The notes: a model not told the origin generated them from the sequence alone. Counted from the stretch's first letter, positions 1-8,922 are shown. The stretch is 64,000 bases of DNA from an uncultured Sulfitobacter sp. (GCA_947492925.1 CANLOQ010000008.1:52969-116968), one strand, 5' to 3'. Numbers and translations: made by a program.

Positions 1-13
1 GAGCGACATGGGC

Positions 14-1411
14 TTAGAAAATCTCCAAGTCGCGATCCACCATGACCGTGATGCGCGCACCCTGATCTACGTAGATCACAGGCCCAATCGACAGGTACTC
101 ACCGATCACGCTGTCAGTCGCATCAGCTAGATCATCACCAATGTCCTCAAGGACGTCTTCTGCAATCTCATCCTCAGTCTGATTGGCGGCGACGCTTGGC
201 GCGGCTGAAATCAGTGAAATGAGAACAGCGGAGCCGAAGCGTTCGGCAAAGCGCGTGTCAACAAAACCAGTTGTACCCGAGCGGCCAAGCTCATCGGCAC
301 CAAAGGAGCTGATCACCACCGTCTGGTTATTCGGCATGATGATCCTGTCCCAAGCAATGGTCAGACGGCTTTGAGCGATATCGGCACCAGAGCGATACCG
401 GCCGATAAGCCGTGATCCGGCAGGAATGAGCAGCCGGGTTCCATCGTAGCTGTAGACGTTTTCGGAGGTGATTGCGCGGACCTGGCCTGCCAGTTCGCTC
501 GAAATAGCCGTTTCAAGTGCTGCCTGGATGACCGTGCCTTGCATGACGGTGTTGGAGGGGTTTGCGATCACTTCGGCCTGTGTGACTGCGGAGGGAAGAG
601 CACCGTTCAGCACGAAGTCAGTCACTTCACCGAATGTGCGTTCGGCCAGCTCTGCACCATCAGCACCAAGACCGCCGCTTGAGCCGCCAAAGGCAATTGT
701 TGGTGACTGGATGCGGCGCTCTTGGAATGCGCGCTCTTCCTCCGCGCGCGCCTGCAATTCAGCAAGACGACGCGCTTCTTCTTCCCGCCGTAGCCGTTCT
801 TCCTCGCGTAGACGCAACTCCTCCTCACTTGGACCTGATGGGGCAGGGGCGGGTGTCTGGGCTTCCAGACGCGCCAGATCGAGGTCCATGCGTAGCTCTT
901 GCAACTCGCGGTCCCGCGCCGCCAGTTCTTCAGCGAATTGTTGCTGTGCCGCTTCTGAAGCTTCCTGTAGTGCCGCAAGCTGCGCTGTGAGAGCATTCAT
1001 TGCGTCAGCCGCAGCGGTGTCCTCTTCCACGACGGGTTCAGGAGCATTCTGGATTTCTTCGATCTGAGCTTGGAGTGCTGCGATCTGGGCGAGCAATTCG
1101 GCGTTCGGTTCGACAGGTTCCGGCTCTGCCTCAACAACCCTGACCTCTGGTTCCGGCGGAACAAATGGTTCGATTGTGCCAAAACCCTCGCCTTCAGGCT
1201 GGAATTCATCTGGTGTTGCCGTTGGCAGTACCACTTCCTCTTCAGGCTGGTTGAGCAAGTAAAAGACTGTTCCGGCAAGTCCAATCAGGACCACAACCAA
1301 GATCGCCATAACTGGAGAGCGTCGTTGCGACGAGACTGGGCTACCAGATGCACCGGCTTCAAGCCTTGCAAGGCGTTCAGATACGTCCGCTTGGTTGGGA
1401 TCATCACTCAT
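14..1411 (-). CDS. virB10: VirB10-family T4SS core/energy-coupling protein
   Basis: This is the inner-membrane to outer-membrane bridging subunit of a type IV secretion system. The 465 residues show a short cytoplasmic N-terminus, one membrane helix at about residues 34-55 (AILVVVLIGLAGTVFYLL), a Pro/Glu-rich stretch, a long Glu/Gln/Arg-rich coiled-coil segment (about 105-240), and a C-terminal TrbI/VirB10 beta-barrel domain ending near the stop. Its ATG overlaps the virB9 stop (ATGA), so the two are translationally coupled. It is the last gene of the minus-strand virB operon that lies inside the window; virB11 and virD4 are expected beyond the left edge. Family assignment is secure; substrate (DNA or protein) cannot be told from here. 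Confidence 0.93.
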   Translation of the reverse strand: MSDDPNQADVSERLARLEAGASGSPVSSQRRSPVMAILVVVLIGLAGTVFYLLNQPEEEVVLPTATPDEFQPEGEGFGTIEPFVPPEPEVRVVEAEPEPVEPNAELLAQIAALQAQIEEIQNAPEPVVEEDTAAADAMNALTAQLAALQEASEAAQQQFAEELAARDRELQELRMDLDLARLEAQTPAPAPSGPSEEELRLREEERLRREEEARRLAELQARAEEERAFQERRIQSPTIAFGGSSGGLGADGAELAERTFGEVTDFVLNGALPSAVTQAEVIANPSNTVMQGTVIQAALETAISSELAGQVRAITSENVYSYDGTRLLIPAGSRLIGRYRSGADIAQSRLTIAWDRIIMPNNQTVVISSFGADELGRSGTTGFVDTRFAERFGSAVLISLISAAPSVAANQTEDEIAEDVLEDIGDDLADATDSVIGEYLSIGPVIYVDQGARITVMVDRDLEIF

Positions 1412-2106
1412 GATGTGCCTCCTGCGGTCAGAGCATTAGATTGTATACAGACGACGGTTTCACCAAGACGCAGTACCCATTGGGCGTTGACGCCGGAGAC
1501 GCGAATTACGCCGCGCTCCGTCTGTTGGGTGTTGACCGTGCGTTCACGACCGTTCGAATACCGGAAGATCGCCGGGATGGGTGCATTGCGCGCGAATTGG
1601 AAATAGGTGAACGTGCCGTCATCCCAGACCCGTGCGGGCGTGATTTCGGTGCGGTCGCTGGCACCATAGTTGTAGTTCGGTGCTTGCGCTGCGACAGCAT
1701 TCTGAGGACGGCGTTCTTCATCAGGATAGCGGAATTGAACGACATAGAAGGTCGGCGATGACACTTCCTGTACGTTGAAATAGTAGCTGCGCCGATTGGT
1801 GTAGACGGTCACGTTGGTGTGGACGCCGCGCGCCAATGGTTTGATCGCGAAAGCCTGACCCCCAGGCACGCCATCAAGCTCAAAGCCTTCGGTGTCACCA
1901 GCAAGAATCGAGCGGATTGTCTCGCCTTCGCCGAATTCCACGGTTGTGACGTGGGTGAGCGAGACGTTCAGGCGATAAACCTGTTGATCGACATAGGTTG
2001 CAATGCGGACCCGACTGTCATTTGGACCGCGCCGAGGCGTGTTTTCGGCCAACGCTGTCGAGGCCGTGATAACCAGACATAGCAATGCAAGTCCCAAGCG
2101 GCGCAT
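1408..2106 (-). CDS. virB9: VirB9-family T4SS outer-membrane-complex protein
   Basis: Periplasmic/outer-membrane core subunit that pairs with VirB10 and a VirB7-type lipoprotein. The 232-residue product begins with a clear signal peptide (RRLGLALLCLVITASTALA) and continues as a beta-rich protein with the N-terminal VirB9 segment (IATYVDQQVYRLNVSLTH) and a C-terminal domain containing FYVVQFRYPDE and the TYFQF...PAIFRY pattern typical of the CagX/VirB9 family. It overlaps virB10 by 4 bases and follows virB8 with one base between them. The start at 2106 gives a proper signal peptide. High confidence from sequence pattern plus gene order. Confidence 0.92.
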   Translation of the reverse strand: MRRLGLALLCLVITASTALAENTPRRGPNDSRVRIATYVDQQVYRLNVSLTHVTTVEFGEGETIRSILAGDTEGFELDGVPGGQAFAIKPLARGVHTNVTVYTNRRSYYFNVQEVSSPTFYVVQFRYPDEERRPQNAVAAQAPNYNYGASDRTEITPARVWDDGTFTYFQFARNAPIPAIFRYSNGRERTVNTQQTERGVIRVSGVNAQWVLRLGETVVCIQSNALTAGGTS

Positions 2107-2107
2107 C

Positions 2108-2761
2108 TTAATTCTCCAATCTGTCTGAGCGGATCGAATACTCGATCACGGTGAAGCCAAAGGGGTTCGTCCAGACCTGATCAATTGTGCGGGCTTCTTC
2201 GGGTCGAAACTCGAACAGCATGGTCGCGGTGAACAGGCCAGCTTGGACGCCTTGAATGGAGGTGAGGCGCTTGCGTAACCGGACGGTCGCGCGGTTCTCA
2301 CCAATCAAGTTCACGCTCAGGATTTCAACATCCAGCGTGGAATTGCTGCCATAGACGGTTGGAGGATATTCGGCATTTGCGCTGTTCCATTGCTGGCGCA
2401 CAGAGGCTTCCGCGCGACCATCGGAGCGCTGCAAAACGCTGTTGATCCGGACATCATTGTCTAGCTGATTATAGACCTCACGATCAGTTACATAGCGGAA
2501 GATTTCAGCTTCAATCACGGCTTGGTTGCCAGTGATCGCGCTTGCACCAACGGAGACTTCGGGCAACGCAAAGCCCGTCTCGGGATCGTATGGTACGACC
2601 ACCGGGGGCGGGTCTACATCAAGGATGGCAACCATAACGGCCCCCAGGCATCCCAGAAGACCAAAGGTCAGACCGGCAAGCCCAAGCTTCTGCCACAACC
2701 GCTCGCGGCGCAGTGCACCGTAGACCAGTTCTTCCTCAATGATTTCTTTTTCGTTGTCCAA
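2108..2761 (-). CDS. virB8: VirB8-family T4SS assembly factor
   Basis: Bitopic inner-membrane assembly factor of the T4SS. Residues 1-25 are cytoplasmic and acidic/basic, residues about 26-47 form the membrane helix (LGLAGLTFGLLGCLGAVMVAIL), and the remainder is the periplasmic NTF2-like VirB8 domain, including the family-like end QVWTNPFGFTVIEYSIRSD. At 217 residues it is the usual family length. It lies between the VirB5-like gene and virB9, as in canonical virB operons, although virB6 is missing from its usual place upstream. Confidence 0.9.
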   Translation of the reverse strand: MDNEKEIIEEELVYGALRRERLWQKLGLAGLTFGLLGCLGAVMVAILDVDPPPVVVPYDPETGFALPEVSVGASAITGNQAVIEAEIFRYVTDREVYNQLDNDVRINSVLQRSDGRAEASVRQQWNSANAEYPPTVYGSNSTLDVEILSVNLIGENRATVRLRKRLTSIQGVQAGLFTATMLFEFRPEEARTIDQVWTNPFGFTVIEYSIRSDRLEN

Positions 2762-2779
2762 AGTCTCAAGTCCTCAATG

Positions 2780-3625
2780 TTAGTCGCCGAGGTCCGGAAT
2801 GGTGAATTCCATGAAGTTTTGCTCTTCTGCGATGGTGGCAGCGTCGATGACACCGCCAGTGCCATCGCCGACAGTTTGAACGGCTTCGAGCTGCCACATT
2901 GCGACCAGGGCAATGGCGAGTTCAGCCGTTACGCGCGTATTCAGATCGACGCTCTCTTTGAGTTCGTCCATGTCATCAATCAGACCGACAAGGCGGTCCA
3001 CACGCTCAAGAGATTGGCCCGCATCCTCATAGCTGTTTTGCGCAGCCGCAGAGACGAGGGCGCCAGTCGTGGCTTGCGTCGCAATGCGTTCGGCACCAGC
3101 ATTTCCACTGGTTGCCATCTCGCTGAGCGTGTCTTCATCGAAGCCAAGTTCTGCGAGAACGCGGTCCATCTGGGTTTCAATCTCGCCCGCACCGGAGCCA
3201 CTGAGGCCCGAGAAGTCGCCAGTACGGATTGCTTGGATCGTCGCCTGGATATCGCCGAATTCCTGATCGAGAATGCCGTTGAGTTCGGCTTCCATTTCTG
3301 TTGCGATGACTTCGGGGAGTTCAGCCAGTCGCGTCAGAGCGGCATAGGTTTCCTGAAGCTGCGCGAGCTGGTCGGTGAGTGTCGTCAGTTGCTCACGAAG
3401 CTGTAAAAGCTGTTCGTTCTGCAGAAGCTCGTCTTCGATCATCTGGCGGAGTTGCTGGATGTTCTGGGCGATGTTCTGCGTGTCCACGACCGGCACACCC
3501 TGTGCGAATGCGTGGGTGGTAATCATCGTGACAGGAGCCGCAATACCGAGCGGCAAAAGCAGTGCGAATGCGGAAGTCCGAAGGGTGTTGCGGACGTAGT
3601 TGGTGAGAAGCGTTGGAGCGCACAT
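2780..3625 (-). CDS. VirB5-like T4SS protein
   Basis: Secreted helical protein in the VirB5 (minor pilin/adhesin) slot of the operon. A hydrophobic stretch and AFAQ cleavage site (about residue 41) are followed by GVPVVDTQNI and then long Gln/Leu/Glu-rich helices (about 50-100) and a helical C-terminal half that ends EEQNFMEFTIPDLGD. Both ends match the neighbouring transglycosylase hybrid (3625-4785), which also has AQGVPVVD after its signal and ends with EFMNFTIEDLD, so the two genes are paralogues over their termini. The gene overlaps the hybrid's stop by one base. The VirB5 call rests on helical composition and position; the sequence family itself is divergent. The start could be an internal Met closer to the signal peptide. 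Confidence 0.7.
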   Translation of the reverse strand: MCAPTLLTNYVRNTLRTSAFALLLPLGIAAPVTMITTHAFAQGVPVVDTQNIAQNIQQLRQMIEDELLQNEQLLQLREQLTTLTDQLAQLQETYAALTRLAELPEVIATEMEAELNGILDQEFGDIQATIQAIRTGDFSGLSGSGAGEIETQMDRVLAELGFDEDTLSEMATSGNAGAERIATQATTGALVSAAAQNSYEDAGQSLERVDRLVGLIDDMDELKESVDLNTRVTAELAIALVAMWQLEAVQTVGDGTGGVIDAATIAEEQNFMEFTIPDLGD

Positions 3626-4785
3626 TAATCTAGGTCCTCTATGGTGAAGTTCATGAATTCTTGTTCTTGCATCCGAGCCGCTGCGAGACGCAGTTGCTCA
3701 GCGCTAAGGGGTTGGGTCCGAGCAGCTTGCAGTCTTGTCATTGCGGCAATGAGACGGACCAGTTCAGCGCGGGCGTAGGTGTTCAACGCCATGGATTCCT
3801 GCACATCGGTGGTGGAGCCAATCCGGGTCACGATATCCCGCACGCGAAGGGCGGCTTGGCGGATCGCAGTTGGTGAGTTGCTGCCATAGAAGGCTGCGCC
3901 CGTACCCATCATCGATAGGTTCGAGTTCGCCAATAGGGCAGGGTCGATTGTGCCAAGCGCTTCAATCCCGCCTATCCGCGCAAGGTATTCGTTGTATTTC
4001 TGCGGAATGACGGTGACGTAGTGCTGCGTCTCTTGGAACGGCGGCACGCCGCTGTACTCGATCACGCGGCCCGGGCCAGCGTTATAGGCGGCAAGCGCGA
4101 AGATAATGTTGCCGTCAAAGCGGGCGAGCTGTTGCGCCAGATACCGCGCCCCGCCTTCGACTTGGAGGTAAGGGCTGTTTCGATACTCTGGGAAGATACC
4201 CAGGTCGCCCGCCGTTCCCGGCATGATCTGCGTCAGGCCATAGGCTCCGACCGGGCTTTCGGCCCGGATCACGAACCGGCTTTCCTGCCAAATCAGCGCT
4301 TGGATCAAGGCCCGCCATTGTACTTCGGACAGGCTCGCCGCGCCGACTCCCGGATGACTATGGGTTTCCTGTGCTACGCGGATGATAAGCTGCTCGATAT
4401 TCTCAGCGGCATCGCCGAACATTTGATCGCCAGCGGGGTTGGGATCGAGGTCAGCGGTCCCATAGACCGCCTCTACCGACCTATCCGCATCCCCGCTGCC
4501 CGCTTCGAGGCCAGAGACCATTCCCGATATCGCAACGCCGCCAGCATCAAAGCTGGTTTGCGCATCAAGAATGGCGTCGAGAACCGCGAGCTGTTCCCGC
4601 TCTATCTCGGAAATAGCCTCTTCGACTGCGAGGGTTTCGCCTTGGACCGCAAGGTCAGCCTCTCGATCTGCCGTTTCGATGATGTCGCGGGCTGTGAGGC
4701 CGGAATCCACAACCGGCACACCCTGTGCGAGCGCGCTGGTTGATACTCCGACCAGCAACAGCGCTGCGACGGTGAGCTTACTCAT
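3625..4785 (-). CDS. VirB5-like protein with inserted lytic transglycosylase (SLT) domain
   Basis: Predicted secreted protein combining a pilus-type helical frame with a peptidoglycan-cleaving domain. From the chosen ATG at 4785 (SKLTVAALLLVGVSTSALAQ signal peptide) the mature protein starts GVPVVDS, has a helical region to about residue 115, then a Slt domain at roughly 150-275 with the catalytic Glu in IWQESRF, GAYGLTQIMPGTA and [12 protein letters not shown]. After the SLT domain the sequence returns to helices and ends EFMNFTIEDLD, matching the end of the neighbouring VirB5-like protein. The open frame runs further upstream to 4932, but that part overlaps the lipoprotein gene and looks non-coding. 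It probably opens the cell wall for the secretion channel or pilus. A separate VirB1-type transglycosylase is also present at 7875-8585. Confidence 0.82.
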   Translation of the reverse strand: MSKLTVAALLLVGVSTSALAQGVPVVDSGLTARDIIETADREADLAVQGETLAVEEAISEIEREQLAVLDAILDAQTSFDAGGVAISGMVSGLEAGSGDADRSVEAVYGTADLDPNPAGDQMFGDAAENIEQLIIRVAQETHSHPGVGAASLSEVQWRALIQALIWQESRFVIRAESPVGAYGLTQIMPGTAGDLGIFPEYRNSPYLQVEGGARYLAQQLARFDGNIIFALAAYNAGPGRVIEYSGVPPFQETQHYVTVIPQKYNEYLARIGGIEALGTIDPALLANSNLSMMGTGAAFYGSNSPTAIRQAALRVRDIVTRIGSTTDVQESMALNTYARAELVRLIAAMTRLQAARTQPLSAEQLRLAAARMQEQEFMNFTIEDLD

Positions 4786-4954
4786 TGGCAATGTCCTCCA
4801 AATCCAGAAGATCGGGACCGCCCAGAGCGTCGAAAATGCAATCGTGAGCTGCAGGACCGCGCGACACGAAGCTGAAGCAATTGGCCTGCGGCTCTTGGTA
4901 GTCAGCACAAGCCGCGAGCGCACAGAGTGCAAGAAAAAAGGTAGCTTTTTTCAT
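4778..4954 (-). CDS. Small T4SS-operon lipoprotein (VirB7-like position shifted)
   Basis: A 58-residue lipoprotein: KKATFFLALCALAAC gives a textbook signal II sequence with lipobox LAAC, followed by a short acidic mature part containing two more cysteines (NCFSF, HDCIF). Such tiny lipoproteins in virB operons are usually VirB7, which staples VirB9 to the outer membrane, but here the gene sits between virB4 and the transglycosylase hybrid instead of before virB8. The ATG at 4954 overlaps the virB4 stop and the gene end overlaps the next ATG by 8 bases. Function by position only. Confidence 0.7.
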   Translation of the reverse strand: MKKATFFLALCALAACADYQEPQANCFSFVSRGPAAHDCIFDALGGPDLLDLEDIANE

Positions 4955-7329
4955 TGGTTGAGCCTCCAAAAGTCAGGTCGATCCCGGTAATCGGAGCCGA
5001 CGAGTTTCTCACCTGCTTCCATCCCGCCAAGGATGGTCAGGTTGTTGCCAAGGGCGCTTAGGTTTGCGTCCACGACGACTGATCCTTGGTCATCTCGAAT
5101 GAGCGCCAAGCGAGAATTCGTGCCGGTGCTGAGGAGCGTATCCAGCTCTTTCTGGTAGAGATTGAGCATCTGGTAGTCCAAAGCATTGGCACGGATATTG
5201 GGAAGAAGAACCTGCGTCGGCACCGCCTCAACGATGGTTTTGCCGGTGCGGGTCCGTTCGAGCTGGCTCGCATATTGGGTCATCATCACAGCCACGGTGT
5301 TCTGTTTCCGCGCTGTCACCAGCCATTGTGACAAGCGTTCCGCAAAGTACTCGTTGTCGAGCGCCTTCCATGCTTCGTCTATGATGATGATGGTTGGGCG
5401 ACGGTCTTCGATCTTTCTCTCAATGCGGCGGAACAAGTAGCTAAGTACGGCCATCCGTTCCTTGTCGCTTTCGCTGTCGAGGATCCCGGTCAGGTCGAAG
5501 CCGACCAAATCGCCGTCCAGCGAGAAAGTGTCTTCAAGGCTATGGCCGAAAATCCAGCCAAACCTGCCTTTTTGCGCCCATTCAAGAACCCGTTGGTTTA
5601 GGTCGCCATCATCATCCATCGACATGAAGAGCGACGCGAAGTTTTGCCAGTCGCGCAGTCCCGGGTCGGTGGCCTGTGCGTTCTGACGGACGCATTCCAC
5701 AATCCTGTTGGTCTGGGCGGGTGTCAGCGGCTTGTCTTCGCGGTAAAGCAGGGAGCCGAACCAGTCGGAGAGCCATGCAATGCCGCGATCATCCACCTCC
5801 GTCCAAAGTGGGTTCAGTCCCGTGGACCGCCCGCCCTGGATTGTCGTGTAGCTGCCCCCGTTTGCGCGGACGGCCATTTCCATGCCTTGCCGATAGTCGA
5901 AGACGAAAACGCGGGCATTGGCGCGGACGGCCTGTGTCATCAGGAAGGCCGAGAAGACCGACTTACCGGAGCCAGGACGGCCCATAATCAGCGTGTGGCC
6001 GCTGGTGGGCTCTTTCTCGGGCGAACCAGCCTCGTGATAGGAGAAGCGGTAGGCACTCTTTTCAGGCGTTGGGAAGATCGAGATGATCTTGCCCCACGGC
6101 ACTTCCTGACCGGCTTTGCCAAGCTGCGTCCGGTGAAAGGCCGCGAAGTCGGCAAAGTTCCGATTGGTCACTGTGCTGGCACGCAGGCGCTTGGGCTGGT
6201 TGCCAGGATGTTGGCTGAAGTAGTGTGTGTTCGCGCCGAAGCGGTCACTCACCATCGTAATGCCTTCGGACGCCGTCGCATTCACAATCTCAGCGCCCAG
6301 GCTTTCCAGTTCCTCACGGGTTTCAGCAAAGACCGTCACCACCATGTGGTGATCGCCCATGCTAGCCCGCTTGGCTTCCAGATCGTCAGCGAGTAGCAGG
6401 AGGTTTTCACGCAAGGAAACCGCGGCGTCGTCTGCCGCCTGCATTTGCTTCACCTGCCGCTTGATCCGCGAAATCGTCATGTTGGTGTTCACGGGCGTGA
6501 ACGAGTGAGTGACGATCATATCGACGGGCAAATTGAGATGGTCGAACATGACGCAGTTCGTTTGCTCGGAGTAGTCCTTGATGCTGTAGCTCTTGCCAAA
6601 GCGACGGCCTGCAACGCCCTCGCTCAGCTCGAAGTAGTCGCCATAGAATGTGGTCCGCGTGTTTGACACGGATGACGCCAGAAAACCGAATTTCGAGGTG
6701 TGATAGAGGGGGAGTTCTTGACCCGTGTTCAGCGCACCAAGAAAGCCGACAAGCTCGCCTTTTTCAGCCGACAAGATCGACGGTTTCAGATTGCCGAGAC
6801 CCGACATGAAGATACCCACGGCTTCATTCAAGCGGCGCAGGCGCTTCGCCGTTTCTTCGCGCAACCGTTCTGGTGACGGACGCCGCATGAAATTCATGAA
6901 GCTCTTGGAAGGGGGGCGATGGATCACGGTCAAAGTGATCGTCTTGTCGCGCAAGCCGCCATTTTCGAGCTTGCCACGCCATTGCTGATCGACCATCGCG
7001 GCGAAGCTGTCGCCCTCGATGGGTTCTACATCGACACCGATCCCCTTAGAGACCTTGTGGACATAGTAGCTGAATTCCTCGCCTAGTTGGGCCACGATCC
7101 GGGCGAAGCTCGCCCGAATGCCATCAAGATAGTCATCATCGGTCGTATAGCTATTGATCCCGGTGATCCGGATGCACTGGAACAACTCGTTAACCCGTGT
7201 CCGCACGGTATGATCGTCAACGAGGCTCACATAGGGCAGCATGTGGGCCAGTTGCTTTTCATGCTGAAACCACATCGGCATCAGCGTGCGTTCATCCAAT
7301 TCGTCACGGGGCATAGCTATCTCCGCCAT
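4951..7329 (-). CDS. virB4: VirB4-family T4SS ATPase
   Basis: Cytoplasmic-face ATPase that energises T4SS assembly and substrate transfer. The 792-residue product has the N-terminal CagE/TrbE/VirB4 domain and a C-terminal RecA-like domain with Walker A GRPGSGKS at residues 450-457 and Walker B TIIIIDEAW with D651-E652, followed by the TRKQNTVAVMMTQ segment common in VirB4. Length is typical for a stand-alone VirB4 (no VirB3 fusion). Its start lies inside the 3' end of virB3 (26-base overlap). Both nucleotide-binding motifs are intact, so the system is likely functional. Confidence 0.96.
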   Translation of the reverse strand: MAEIAMPRDELDERTLMPMWFQHEKQLAHMLPYVSLVDDHTVRTRVNELFQCIRITGINSYTTDDDYLDGIRASFARIVAQLGEEFSYYVHKVSKGIGVDVEPIEGDSFAAMVDQQWRGKLENGGLRDKTITLTVIHRPPSKSFMNFMRRPSPERLREETAKRLRRLNEAVGIFMSGLGNLKPSILSAEKGELVGFLGALNTGQELPLYHTSKFGFLASSVSNTRTTFYGDYFELSEGVAGRRFGKSYSIKDYSEQTNCVMFDHLNLPVDMIVTHSFTPVNTNMTISRIKRQVKQMQAADDAAVSLRENLLLLADDLEAKRASMGDHHMVVTVFAETREELESLGAEIVNATASEGITMVSDRFGANTHYFSQHPGNQPKRLRASTVTNRNFADFAAFHRTQLGKAGQEVPWGKIISIFPTPEKSAYRFSYHEAGSPEKEPTSGHTLIMGRPGSGKSVFSAFLMTQAVRANARVFVFDYRQGMEMAVRANGGSYTTIQGGRSTGLNPLWTEVDDRGIAWLSDWFGSLLYREDKPLTPAQTNRIVECVRQNAQATDPGLRDWQNFASLFMSMDDDGDLNQRVLEWAQKGRFGWIFGHSLEDTFSLDGDLVGFDLTGILDSESDKERMAVLSYLFRRIERKIEDRRPTIIIIDEAWKALDNEYFAERLSQWLVTARKQNTVAVMMTQYASQLERTRTGKTIVEAVPTQVLLPNIRANALDYQMLNLYQKELDTLLSTGTNSRLALIRDDQGSVVVDANLSALGNNLTILGGMEAGEKLVGSDYRDRPDFWRLNQ

Positions 7330-7582
7330 GGATTTTCCTGTTTCTGGTGGGGGGCGTTTCTTGCAGGGCGGTCATCGCTACGTCGATGAACCGGGGGTCC
7401 CAATCTGCCGCTTTCCAGAGGACCGGATACAGAACCGCCGCGATGCCAAGCACGAGGAAGCTCTGTATCCAGACAAAGAGCAGTACGGTGCCGAACAGCC
7501 AAACAACGGCATACATGATCGGCAGACCGAACAGTTTGGGCGGGCGCACGAGGCCAAGGAAGAGAGGTGATCTTTCAGCCAC
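7304..7582 (-). CDS. virB3: VirB3-family T4SS inner-membrane protein
   Basis: A 92-residue membrane protein starting with GTG at 7582. The N-terminus SPLFLGLVRPPKLFGLP followed by two adjacent hydrophobic helices (about 21-55) is characteristic of VirB3/TrbD. It lies directly between virB2 and virB4, in canonical order, and its last codons overlap virB4. VirB3 works with VirB4 in pilus biogenesis. Confidence 0.88.
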   Translation of the reverse strand: MAERSPLFLGLVRPPKLFGLPIMYAVVWLFGTVLLFVWIQSFLVLGIAAVLYPVLWKAADWDPRFIDVAMTALQETPPTRNRKIHGGDSYAP

Positions 7583-7593
7583 GCGACACCCCC

Positions 7594-7878
7594 TTAGCTG
7601 AAGACCGCTGCAACGATTGTCGGCGCTGCGGCGACACCCGCAATCCCCACCAGAACCCAGAGGGCTTGGCGCAGGTCGATGATGTTGAAAAACCAGCTTA
7701 GGAAGACGCCAATGACCGCCAGCGTGGCGATCACGACGCCGAGCGGTCCGGTCAAAGCATCAACGATGCCTTGCAAGAGGTTCTGAATGGGCGACAGGTC
7801 GATGGATTGTGCCATCGCCGGTTCGGCCATGACGATGAAGACCGTCAAAACGGTCATCAGTAGTGGTAGCGGCCTCAT
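7594..7878 (-). CDS. virB2: VirB2-family major pilin
   Basis: A 94-residue prepilin: signal peptide ending AMAQ (about residue 24), then an amphipathic stretch and two hydrophobic helices ([16 protein letters not shown] and [22 protein letters not shown]), the standard VirB2/TrbC topology. The ATG overlaps the virB1 stop (ATGA), implying coupled translation. It would polymerise into the T4SS pilus. Confidence 0.88.
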   Translation of the reverse strand: MRPLPLLMTVLTVFIVMAEPAMAQSIDLSPIQNLLQGIVDALTGPLGVVIATLAVIGVFLSWFFNIIDLRQALWVLVGIAGVAAAPTIVAAVFS

Positions 7879-8585
7879 GAGTTTTCTCCTTCTAGCCTGT
7901 TGAACACGGCCAGCACCCGCTGAACGTGGTTTTGCGTTTCACGGTAGGGAGGAACGCCACCGTGCTGCCTGACGGCATCGGGACCAGCGTTGTAAGCCGC
8001 CAGTGCCAGCCGCGCGTCACCAAAGGCCTCAAGTTGTGCGGCCAGGTAACGCGCGGAGCCGTCAAGATTTGCCCGCCAGTCAAAGGGATCGACGCCAAGA
8101 TCTTCGGCGGTTCCCGGCATGAGCTGACCCAGGCCAATCGCGCCGACATGCGAACGTGCATTCACATTGTAGGCGCTCTCGATTTCGATGTTTGAGCGGA
8201 ACAGCAGACGCCATTCCGTCACTGTCAAACCTGCCGCACGCAAGCCGCGATGGCTTCCATAGCGCATGGCGGTGTCATCAATTGCTGCAAGGATATCGGG
8301 GCGGGGCACAGCAACGCGGGGCGCAACAGCTGCTACCCGGAATGTGCCATCACCGTCTTCGTCAGTATCACTCGGTTCGGCAGCGTCTTCGGAGCCGAAG
8401 ATTGCAAGCGGCGCGTTTGGATCACCTTGGCCGATGCCATCGTTGTAGTTTCGCGCAAACCGATCCTGAGACTGCGACGCCGATAGCGAGCCGTCGCTTT
8501 CCATGGTGAAGACTATTTGTGCAGGAGCGGTAGAAGCCGCGAGAAGGGCGACTAGGAGGCTAGTCGTCGCTGCCGTTGTCTTCAG
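7875..8585 (-). CDS. virB1: VirB1-type lytic transglycosylase
   Basis: Periplasmic muramidase-like enzyme that opens peptidoglycan for the T4SS. The Slt domain is in the C-terminal half ([12 protein letters not shown] with catalytic Glu, [25 protein letters not shown]). The start is a problem: no ATG, GTG or TTG gives a signal peptide without running deep into the overlapping upstream gene. A CTG at 8585 gives [23 protein letters not shown] (initiator read as Met), a near-perfect signal peptide, so I chose it, although I see no convincing ribosome-binding site. The alternative is a longer product starting in the upstream gene, whose first 100 residues look non-coding. It overlaps the preceding gene by 26 bases. 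Confidence 0.83.
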   Translation of the reverse strand: MKTTAATTSLLVALLAASTAPAQIVFTMESDGSLSASQSQDRFARNYNDGIGQGDPNAPLAIFGSEDAAEPSDTDEDGDGTFRVAAVAPRVAVPRPDILAAIDDTAMRYGSHRGLRAAGLTVTEWRLLFRSNIEIESAYNVNARSHVGAIGLGQLMPGTAEDLGVDPFDWRANLDGSARYLAAQLEAFGDARLALAAYNAGPDAVRQHGGVPPYRETQNHVQRVLAVFNRLEGENS

Positions 8586-8922
8586 TCTGAGACAACGTGT
8601 AGGTCCAGCGTTGGCCTTGATAGACCGGGAACGCCACAACCGAGAAACCAAGATCAATGAGGAAGGAGACCAAGCCTGTGACGGTTTTGAACTTCCTGAT
8701 TTGGATCGAGTCTCCGGTGGTTCTGGCTCGGGCTGTGACGAGTTGCTTTTCGACACCTTCATCGCTGACAGCACGTAGTACCCACAGACCGTGCCAGACC
8801 GAGTTCTTACGGTAGGCATCTTCCATGCAGACAACTTCGACGTGATATCCGGATTCGATGAGGTCCTTGAATCCTGCTTCTGTAACCACATTCGGCGCTT
8901 CTTTTGCTAAATCCATCGCCAT
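8560..8922 (-). CDS. Conserved-looking hypothetical protein at head of virB operon
   Basis: First gene of the minus-strand T4SS operon. I do not recognise the 120-residue product. It is soluble, with no signal peptide or membrane segment, and reads like a compact alpha/beta domain ([62 protein letters not shown]). The ATG at 8922 is preceded by GAAAGAG at suitable distance; an ATG at 8937 is also possible. Its coding pattern is good and its end overlaps virB1. It could be a regulator or accessory factor of the T4SS, but nothing in the sequence proves that. Confidence 0.7.
   Translation of the reverse strand: MAMDLAKEAPNVVTEAGFKDLIESGYHVEVVCMEDAYRKNSVWHGLWVLRAVSDEGVEKQLVTARARTTGDSIQIRKFKTVTGLVSFLIDLGFSVVAFPVYQGQRWTYTLSQTEDNGSDD

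Noticed and set aside
468-1067. 199-codon plus-strand frame rich in Ser/Arg/Ala
   Set aside because: Antisense to the coiled-coil region of virB10; low-complexity composition typical of a shadow frame.
2522-3406. 294-codon plus-strand frame
   Set aside because: Antisense to virB8 and the VirB5-like gene, no family likeness, operon context clearly on the other strand.
5644-6396. 250-codon plus-strand frame
   Set aside because: Antisense to virB4, which has intact Walker motifs.
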